A stretch of DNA of 64,000 nt from Lasiosphaeris hirsuta (lineage: Eukaryota; Ascomycota; Sordariomycetes; Sordariales; Lasiosphaeriaceae). The notes beneath the pieces were generated by a model that ran no database searches, had not been told where the DNA came from, and saw only the letters and a list, made by a program, of their open reading frames with translations. The position numbers and the translations under genes were made by a program. The stretch's first letter is position 1, and every line of letters begins with the position of its first letter. The stretch covers positions 1,302,001 through 1,366,000 of the forward strand of contig JAUKUA010000001.1 of assembly GCA_030549175.1 (NCBI GenBank), read 5' to 3'. This document shows positions 55,832 through 64,000 of this stretch, piece by piece.

Positions 55832-57595
55832 GATGTTTGCTCTTTCGGATGAGAGCAATCGGGGAAGTTGATCTACCAATCAGAATGCTAGATCTTCAAT
55901 CCGTCTTCGATCCAGCTTCAAACTGCTGGCCGGGTTGGCCTGGCTTTCGTCTTGTCCCCGAACTTGTTCTGATGTTTTACTGCGATGCGGGGTTAGTCCG
56001 CAGCCCGCAGGGTCGAGTTGGAGTGGCAAGGCCCCTATTCGTGTTCTGTCGGGGCTGTATCAGTCCAGTTCGCTCAATGACGGGCCCGGTTCGACCGCTG
56101 CTCGCAAACACACCCCGTAAACAATAGACATTCACTTCAACACCAAGGACGAAGATTCAGAGAAAACGGGAGTGCAGGAGAGAAGTCGAGGAGACTGCGG
56201 CCTCGAGACTAGAGAGGGGTTGGGGGCTAGTTACGGAGTTGTAACAGGGTACCCAAGGCTGGCTTGGGCTGAAGTGGGCGTAAAAGCGGGCTACCTACGG
56301 GTGCGCATCTCGAGCTATGAAACAGGGGTGCTAGTAAGACTCCAAATCCGTGCCAGCCATATGCCCCCCCTGGCCAATCGCACGCTGTTTCGACACCCCC
56401 AGGATGCCGTTCCTCCAGCGTGCAGACCAGCTACGAGCCCGTCCTCGGCTGCTACGGCTGCCTCATTCAATCATGACAGGAACCCTACATGCCTCCATGC
56501 GGGACGCCGTGATCATTGGACCAGGCTGCGGGTAGTACCGTCTCAGCAAGCGACTCGCTGTCAACGTCGGGCGTGTGGGTAAACACGGGGCTTTCATCAG
56601 TCCCTCGCTGAGCTCACTCAATCGGCTTACCTCACTGGCGCCAGCGCTGGTTGCATTGCCGCCAGAGTCTGATCCCCCATGTCATGCGGAACCTCATGCG
56701 CCTCCCTCGTAGGGCAGCCAAACAGAAAGTTCCCTAGCCTTGGAGACTTGCGGCGGAAAAGGCTCTCCTAGATCGAGCTTAGTCCCTCGGCCTTGTCCCC
56801 GGCTTCCCAACCCAGAGTAACCTACGCTTTCGAGCATCTGCGAATAAGTTCCAGCCTTTCCCCACAAAACAATAAATGCGGTCAAATAACGCCGCGAATA
56901 GGGTGGGGGAGACGTTGCCAAGGCTAGGGGCTCAACGCCGCCCTTGAACGCAAAATGATGTAGCTCGCCCTGGTGCGCAAATGAGACATCATGTTTGAGA
57001 GGACCCAGAGACCCCACAAGAGCGTATTGAATCTGCCTAATATCTAGGTAAGTTGACGCCTAAAACTCCGAACCCAGCGCCGATTTAATACCGTCTCCAT
57101 AGAGATGATCACGGCCGTTCTGAGCCGTGTCAGCCTCCGAGCCGTCCCAAGAGTATCGATCGCCGTGAATTCGCCTGTGAAACATCCCAAACTCCGCTCA
57201 AGACCAATACCCTAATGGCCTTGAGAAGCAACAGAATTATCCGGAAAAGGCGTTAACGGCATTCCATCCTAATGCCATCCGCGTAGCCGAGTTCCCAAGC
57301 ATGCGTGTTCGACTCCATGACAAGAAACGGGGTCGTTCAATTACACTCCAAGTAAGATGCAGCCTTCTAGTTGGGCAAGTCACCTTAAAAGGGGGCGATC
57401 TGGCGATTCTGTCTGGTAGTCCGTCTTCTCCCTGTCTGCCGTCTCCGGTGCTGATAAACACGCCTGGATCGACAACGGCTCACATGTGAGTTCCTCTTCG
57501 AGCCGGATAGCCCCCTCCTTACGAAGCGATCGGCGTGCGCTATTCGGTGTCAGCAAAATGTCTCTTCAGCCGAGTGTCATGTTACTTGGTGACAA
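55832..57595. promoter_or_regulatory. Annexin promoter region and 3' flank of the small membrane protein gene
   Basis: About 1.8 kb between two minus-strand genes. Nothing beyond the expected promoter was recognised; no RNA gene or repeat seen. Confidence 0.4.
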
Positions 57596-58150
57596 CTACC
57601 TGCGGCAGAGCGACCCCCATGTCTCCACCGTGAGAACAATCAGCAGGAAGGCCACAGCTAAGCAAACAACGAGCACATCGTTGCGCTCACGCGAGAGTCG
57701 TGCATATTGACACGGCGCCCCCAACCTGGCCGACGGAATTCCAATTGCAATGTCCAGCTCGGCGATATCAAAAAGATCATCCCCGTCCAGAGATGAAACA
57801 TCGTGACTTGTCTTCTCGCTTGTCGCCCCGCTGTTACTGTCAGACTCGATCACCAAGAGATATTCTGTCGGTATGGGACGCGGAATCGCAAGGGCTTCGG
57901 AAGTTGGAGTCGACTTTGACAATGTAACCGGCCGGTTATTGAGCGGGATCTCGTCGGCGTCGTCGTCGAAAAACAGGACGTCGGGAGCGAATTTCGGACG
58001 CCTGAGCCTCCACGTGGTCTTGGGCATAACCTTATAGTCATACGTGTCGTGGGAGCCAGGTTTGGTGTGTTTCGTAAGCCCGAAAGGCACTGGCGCACTC
58101 ATCGCCAGAGGCGCCAGTTGGAGGGCGAGGTACAGGTTGCTGACTTTCAT
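57596..58150 (-). CDS. Small predicted type I membrane or secreted protein, unknown function
   Basis: A 184-residue product if started at the ATG at 58150, which immediately gives a signal peptide (MKVSNLYLALQLAPLAMSA, then PVPF). The same frame is open 30 codons further upstream to 58240, but that extension would bury the signal peptide. The body is polar, with an acidic patch (FFDDDADEIP) and a Ser/Asp-rich section. Near the C-terminus one hydrophobic span (VLVVCLAVAFLLIVLTV) is followed by a short tail ETWGSLCRR. This fits a single-span protein with an extracytoplasmic N-terminal part. I do not recognise the family. Coding status rests on the combined signal peptide, transmembrane span and absence of stops. 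Confidence 0.55.
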   Translation of the reverse strand: MKVSNLYLALQLAPLAMSAPVPFGLTKHTKPGSHDTYDYKVMPKTTWRLRRPKFAPDVLFFDDDADEIPLNNRPVTLSKSTPTSEALAIPRPIPTEYLLVIESDSNSGATSEKTSHDVSSLDGDDLFDIAELDIAIGIPSARLGAPCQYARLSRERNDVLVVCLAVAFLLIVLTVETWGSLCRR

Positions 58151-60691
58151 CGTGACAAGAGAAGGCGCGCCGGTCAGGGAATACAGAGGTCCAAAGGCGG
58201 AATTTGAAGTCCCAGTGGGAAAGTGGTGCGGGCCGGGCACATATAAAGTAAACCAGCTTATGGAATAAGGGAATAAGAAGGGTCCAGGCCCGGGTGATCA
58301 GCGAGACGAGGCAAATACGGCGTACCCCAGATCAAGCGTCTGGCGGGAGTAGTGCTCCTCTTTTAACCTTGGCAGGTTCGGCTGGCAGGCCGGAATGCTA
58401 CCAAGGGTCGAATATCGGGTCGGCCGGTTAATTGGGGGTGCCAAAGTAATATGCCAAAAAGTATGTGCCGCCCCGCGAGGATTGTGCCCAATATCGCAAT
58501 ATCTGTAAATCTGGGGGTTGTTGACCTGGCCTGATTACTGGAATGATGCAGCAGCCTAAAACTGGTGCTGATTGGGCTACGAGGGGTGTAAGTCACGAAT
58601 ATCGGGATACCCAGGGGTGAGATGGAGACTCAGGCCGAGTGAGGAAGGGGACGGAAGGCGATGAGGCGTTCGAATGACATACCTGCCTGCAACCACCGCA
58701 GTGAGAGAAAGAGAGGGTGGGGGGTTGGCTCTTGGCAGAAGAAACCAAAACTCGGATCAGAGGATGCAGGTCGGTAGTTAACTTCTTTTAAGGCTGTCCA
58801 GCAGGTGGTATATTACAAGGGCCGGTCGAGTGAAGGAGGGCGCTGAATCGTGGTGACATCGCAGGTAGCTCTTGGCACGGGTCCAAAGTCGGAGGCAATA
58901 GGTGCGTTGGAGGCTTTGGATCGCGGCTCCGCCAGTCTAATAACTGCCGGACCGCCTACTGGACGCATATGGGACATGGCTGGACTGTCCAGAGGCACCA
59001 CGGCCTTGAGGTTCTAGACACGGCTGGGGGGCGCTAGTCGCGTACGTCGAAACACAAAGCTCACCTCCTGGTCCTCAGTGCCGCCTAGCGCATCTCGTGT
59101 CCGCCTTCCGCGTTTCTTCCATCCGTTCCCCTCCCCAACGGAGGAGGGGCCACTTGCAGTTTAGAGCCGCTGCTTCATCAATGCGCTGACGCTCGCTCAC
59201 TCTCGAAGCATGGCCGGTTTGACAGGATTGGCTTGGTCTTGCGACCGACCTGAGAAGATGGCAGGCCTCGTTTTACCCGGTTGCGCCGTCTTTCTTGAGC
59301 CCCCGCTTCCAATGCTCTCCCTGTCTGTCATCGGCAAACATTAAGGGACTGCGACTCTGGCGACCTGACGCTGCGGGATGCTTTGGCGAGCACCATGTAC
59401 CTACCGCTAAAGTCACACATGGATATTGCCGCCGTATTCTCGCCCTGACAACCCCCGTCCATTCAGCTTCAGCTGGTTGCACAGTACAATACAACCAAGG
59501 CCTGAGCAGCTTTATTGCGTTGTGTGACATCAAACTGTCGTTGAATTTTGTCCAGAGGCCGTCTGCACATGCGTTATGTCGTGACTTGCGCCTATCCAAT
59601 GGTGAGGCTGATTCTCGGTGAGTTCTCTGCTCAGTTCTCATGTTGACAGCCATTGGCGGTTCCCCAATACTTCAATGTGTGACCTGTGCAATGACCGCAA
59701 ACTGCACGTGGGTGCCAACATCACCACAGTTGCTGCTGATCTCCCTCTTGAGCTCCTCCTCCGCCCTTGGCGTCTGGTGTTCGATTCTTTCGAACCTTCG
59801 GTCGCCTGTCACCTGTCTAGTTCGTCGCAAATACCCCGAGCCCCATATTTTAAGCCCGCCGGTGCGGGTTCGAGAGGTCTTCCTTGTCAGTGAGGCTGGC
59901 GAAGCCGAGGATCCAGGTCAGCGAGATCACCGAGTTTTGAAGTCTGCTGTGTAAGCATCCGCCTAGCGTCTGCTCTAGTCGAGCCGAACGCTCCATCGTG
60001 TCGAACACAATTTCATGAAAGGACTAAGCTACAGAATTGACACCTTGACGTTCGGTTTCGCCGGTTTCGTAGCTCCGTAGTTTCGTAGTTTTGTGACTTT
60101 GTGACTTTCTTTCCACACCACACGCAGTGGCTGTGACAATGCCCGGCAGATCCTGCCTCGAGTATGCCTTCACGAAGTCGTCATTGCGCTGCCCCTGGCG
60201 GTCGACATTGGCTTGGCGTGTGTTTGGAATCGACGCAAGTGTGTCCGAGGCCCACGAGCTTGTACACGATTCGGAAGGCGGCACGCCAAGTAAAGGTCAT
60301 AGCCATTACGAACCCGTTTCGAGTATGGAACCAAAAATGGACCAGCAACGGTTCTCGGCGCGCCCTTGTCGCCGTCGAACACCTGCCATCACTTCTGGAA
60401 AGGAAGTTCTAACCTGGGCTTGGCAGTTCAAGTCAAGTGCGGGTCAGATCGGTAGCAGCCGGCAGAACACAGGGGCTGAGGTTGCGCAACACATCACTTG
60501 CGCTAGCTTACCTCGAGCGGCCCACCGGATTGGCTCAAGCTTTGATGAACCCCAGAAAATCTAGACCGCGATCTCCACCAGGAACTCATCTATCGGTTCG
60601 CTCGTTCGATAACAAGCTGTGCATCAATGTAGCCCGTCATCACCGCTCGCGCGACCCGCGGTTTTGCATGGTGGAACAAGATCTCTGACCC
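58151..60691. promoter_or_regulatory. Divergent gene-poor interval (2.5 kb) upstream of GPI2
   Basis: Lies between the small membrane protein gene (-) and GPI2 (+). It contains a purine-rich stretch near 58700-58725 and a cluster of short direct repeats (TAGTTTCGTAGTTTTGTGAC, then GTGACTTT) at 60070-60110. No supported gene or RNA. Confidence 0.4.
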
Positions 60692-62338
60692 ATGGCCCCT
60701 CCCTCGGGTTTGCAACAGTCGGCCATCCCCTCCGACTTCGAGACGCCTTATCCAGCGCTGGTTCGCTCGTCCACCGCCCCAGTTACGCTGATGAACGGGC
60801 AACGTCACGCTCACCACCGCCCCGATCCCTCGCACCTGTCTCCCGAGGATGCCTTCACATCGGCCTCGCCCCCGCGCCGCCCCGGAGTCTTTGACGTCGG
60901 AAACGCTTCGGGCAGCGAGATGCGCCCGCGACGAATGCGGCGCAAGGATGACGCCAGTCGGAGTAGGAGTCGGCGCAGGAAGCGGTTCCAGAAACTGCTC
61001 TGGGTGAAGCAGTCCTGTATGTTTAGCTCATTTACATCCATCGCGCACTTCTTGGGCTTCCGACTAACGGTACCGTAATATGCAGACCCCGACAACTACA
61101 CCGACCGAGCCACGTTCCTTGAGAACCTACAACGAAACCCTCGGGTTCAGCCTTACGATTTCTGGCCCTTGGTGGCCGACTCAACCGTCATTGTACAACA
61201 TGTTTGCTCTGTCATCATATTCATCGTATGTTTTGTCGGCATCTTTCAGGAGCGTGTCAGTCCTGTCTCGGTGGTGGGATGGGGTAGCTTTGCGACCTTC
61301 ATGGGCTGGTTGTTGTGGGATTGGTGGGTGGGTCAAGAGGAACAGAACGGTGCGGCAGATGGAGTTCCTCGAGCCGGGAGCCTAGGCAGGGAGTTTCGTC
61401 CGCCGCGTCGACAGGACTCGGAGATTGCGCTACCAACGCTCAATGCTAGCACTACAAGCATCTATGGTACATCAAATATGCCGTCGGCGGCAAGCTCGAG
61501 CACCAATTTGGCTCAGGAACAGCACTCACAGCGACCTGCCTTGGTGGGCAACAACATTACCAACGGCAGCAGCTTGCTGATACCCCGGCATGCACACTCC
61601 AAGTCAACCAGCTCGGTGCAATCGGCGACGTCACAAACGAGCGCCGCCCACGCCCGGCAGAATTCAGACGCATACGCGGAATCAATCAACTGGGTCGCCC
61701 CGCCGCCGTCACGGTGGGGCCGGGCCAAACAACGGCTAAGCACCATCAAGTCAGCTGTACTTATCACCTTTACACTACTCGGCCTGTCCCCAATCCTCAA
61801 GTCTCTGACACGATCGACCTCGTCGGACAGCATCTGGGCCATGTCCTTCTGGCTGCTAGCCATCAACATATTCTTCTTTGACTACTCGGGCAGCTGGGTC
61901 GGAGTGCACAAGTTCCCTGTGGCCTCGCTCTCGACCAACGCGGCGCTGATGGCGTCGACAGTACTCGCTAGCCGGCTGCCTTCGACCGGCCAGGTCTTTA
62001 GTTTGACGCTGTTCAGCATCGAGGTATTCGGGCTGTTCCCCGTGTTCCGGCGCTATGCCCGTCACCGCAGCTGGCGTTATCACGTAATACTGACGGTTCT
62101 GCTGGTCTTGGGCGCCGGGGGAGGTGTAGGTGTGGTGCTTGGGGGCGAGGAGGAGCGGGGACTGCCTTGGAAGAACGGTTTGATTGGCATGATCGTGGGG
62201 TGTTTAATCTCAGCGGTGGCTATGGGGGGTTGCAGCTGGTGGCTTATTGGATTGCAGAAGTACAAGAACGAGATATATGGTCCATGGGACCCAGCGAGGC
62301 CTATTATCATCAGTCGGAGGCATTGGGATGATGAATGA
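60692..62338 (+). CDS. GPI2: GPI2 / PIG-C, subunit of GPI-GlcNAc transferase
   Basis: Two exons (60692-61016 and 61086-62338; intron of 69 nt, GTATGT..CAG, with CTAAC branch) give 525 residues. The protein carries about eight hydrophobic spans and the PIG-C signatures: QKLLWVKQSYPDNYTDRATFLENL built across the splice junction, YDFWPLVADSTVIVQH, and later LTRSTSSDSIWAMSFWLLAINIFFFDY. The GPI-GlcNAc transferase complex performs the first step of GPI-anchor synthesis, adding GlcNAc to phosphatidylinositol at the ER. Compared with shorter homologues there is a Ser/Arg-rich N-terminal extension (about 100 residues) and a Ser/Thr-rich loop between spans 2 and 3. The start at 60692 is the first ATG in frame. 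Intact gene. It would serve anchors such as that of the CFEM protein in this window. Confidence 0.92.
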
Positions 62339-64000
62339 AATGCGCAAGGAAATGACCTTTACGTGGCATTGATAATAAAGCGAACACTCAAAAACCACCC
62401 TTTCTCTTGCCTGCGACCCCCCCCCCCTTCTTCCTTCTTCACTAGTGTGAGGAGTTTCTTCTCAGTTTTGAGAGCTAGCAGCATCCAGAACACCTCAAGT
62501 TTCCTCCGCCGGTGTCTGCGGGTTGGCTGTAGTTTGAAGGTGTTTGTTTATATCCAAATAGGTGCAGCGGGGAACTGACTCAGCGGTCAAACCCCCGTGT
62601 CGCTTATCATTGACCAGTGTGTAGAGACAAGGCAAGGCATACAATATAAATATCGGCGTTCCGTCGATATTCCCATCTGAATATTCACCTAATTTACTTG
62701 CATTTCACTTGATCAATGCTTGGTTGCTAAATATTAAGTGGGTGACATTGTTCTGCACTTTACCTCCGTTACACGCAATGGTTAGTTGTATTGAATAGCT
62801 TTTGGACATTTGGTCAAACCTAGAGGGCAAGAAACCAAAGTTTCAAAACTTTCTACAGTTTCTTTTCTTCCGCGGTTAATTATCGCTTACTTCCTAATCA
62901 AGCTAAGGCACCTCTCAAACACCATATTTCTCGAGTGAAGCCAATGCCGACGTTCCGGCTCGCATATAATGAACAATAAAGTCAGCATTTCCTTTGCACC
63001 GGAGCAGCTTTCGTCCGGTTGGTCGTCTTTGGCTGCGGGTTCGGTGAGCCAAGAGTGGGTGTTTCCGTACTAAAGGGTCGCCATAAAACGCCCTCAGACC
63101 GTTCCGTTGTGTCGGCGGCTCTCTGGCACAGCCGCCAAAGCGGCGTGTTGTGTCGTCCTGAGTGAAGCGCTTCGTCTTCTGCATGTTGTCAAGTTGTGTC
63201 ACCCGAGAGACAGAGATAGTGAGAGTGAGAAAAGTATTTTTGCCAAGATGCAAGCCTGATGGTTCGGTTGAAGCCGAGCATTGTTTGACGGTGCTCAACT
63301 GGAGCTCTCCCTTACGCCCGGGCTGGGCTGTCTGTCTGCCCTGTCTTAGCGAGTGCGGGTGCGAGTGCGGTGGATGGAAGGTTTCCATGGTTCACCTCAT
63401 CGACTTGCATGGGACCCCTGCCGTCTTGGCTGTCAGATTGAGGCTTGCTTGCGCGTTGCAAACTCCAACAAGCTTTTTTCTCTCCCCACGCTACCTTTTC
63501 AGCTCCAGCGGAGCCTTGGCGGCCTATGATTTCAGGTGCATATGCGTGTCTTATTTTATCGATTTCATGCCGGCACAAATCCACCGCACTGGCGATCCGA
63601 CATACTGGGAGCTTTCCTCTCTCGCTTGAGGAGGTCAATCTGAACTAACAGCGAGTGCCCCACCGCAGTGCAATCCCAATACTACGCAACCCTCTGCTGA
63701 CCACTTGGCACGACGAGAACGTGGAGGGTACCCCCCGAATCTACTCTTTCGAATCTCTGAACCCGAGACTGTGGGATGATTACACTGCCGCTACCATGGT
63801 CGACAACCTATCCATCTCTCTGCAAGGTTCTGTTCCTTGGGCGACACTCCAACGTCGCCATAGCCTGTGACGCGATGCTGGTATACGTAAGCCAGCAGGA
63901 ATTACGGGGTAAACAAGATCGGCAGGGGTCAAAGAGTCTGGACCTCCCGCACGAGAAGGCTGAGAGCGCTCCTTGTCTTATCTCGCATCCGTCTTGGCGG
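62339..64000. other. GPI2 3' flank to window end, no supported gene
   Basis: About 1.7 kb. Begins with the GPI2 3' UTR and a C11 run (62417-62427), then AT-rich sequence to about 62.95 kb. Open frames near 62.9-63.9 kb have no recognised content; they may belong to the leader or promoter of a gene beyond the window. Confidence 0.4.

Noticed and set aside
59855..59885. GTGCGGGTTCGAGAGGTC as a tRNA B box
   Set aside because: No A box at the right distance, no acceptor or anticodon stem could be drawn.
1..64000. A-to-I RNA editing or an altered genetic code as one explanation for all internal stops
   Set aside because: Stops are both TAG and TGA, most genes in the window use normal stops, and the AAA/unknown pair also has frame or splice lesions that editing cannot repair.
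1..64000. CRISPR arrays, operons, complete transposons, viral insertions
   Set aside because: No regular direct repeats with spacers, no transposase or reverse transcriptase motifs, no long terminal repeats or terminal inverted repeats seen; the gene structure is plainly eukaryotic.

Overview
This window is nuclear DNA of a filamentous ascomycete, most likely a Sordariomycete. Genes carry short GT-AG introns (about 50-80 nt) with CTAAC/CTGAC-type branch sites. The Cu/Zn superoxide dismutase and transaldolase read like Neurospora-type proteins, and several families are fungal or Pezizomycotina specific (type XIV annexin, CFEM/GPI protein, Zn2Cys6 regulator, Pet191). No operons, CRISPR arrays, viral genes or complete transposons were seen.

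Layout. 0-10.2 kb: MTG1 mitochondrial GTPase (-), a Bor1-like SLC4 anion transporter (+) split by one in-frame TGA, and a Rom2-type Rho1 GEF (-) with one apparent 1-nt frameshift. 12.8-20.3 kb: three housekeeping genes on +, namely sod-1, Tudor-SN/p100 and transaldolase. 20.8-27.4 kb: a Ppn2-like polyphosphatase-type phosphoesterase (-) with a long Lys-Gln repeat, PET191 (-) and a Tgl1-like steryl ester/lipid hydrolase (+). An intron-containing tRNA-Lys(CUU) lies at 27.7 kb. 28.5-34.4 kb: a head-to-head pair of large accessory fungal genes, an AAA+ ATPase (-) and a protein of unknown function (+). Both are broken by in-frame stops and frame or splice lesions, and look like recent pseudogenes. 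38.2-40.6 kb: a repeat-rich GPI-anchored CFEM protein. 47.4-48.6 kb: a Zn2Cys6 transcription factor isolated between two gene-poor blocks of 6.8 and 5.0 kb. 53.7-62.3 kb: annexin XIV (-), a small secreted or membrane protein (-) and GPI2/PIG-C (+). The last 1.6 kb shows no supported gene.

The functional genes are independent housekeeping and cell-surface genes. Loose themes are cell wall and GPI biology (Rho1 GEF, GPI2, GPI-CFEM protein) and mitochondrial assembly (MTG1, PET191). The main anomaly is the density of disrupted reading frames: four loci in 64 kb. The Rho1 GEF lesion sits in a C5 homopolymer and could be a sequencing error. The SLC4 stop is a clean single-base nonsense change. The AAA/unknown pair shows genuine multi-lesion decay. 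All splice sites were assigned by eye from sequence and family knowledge, without transcript data.
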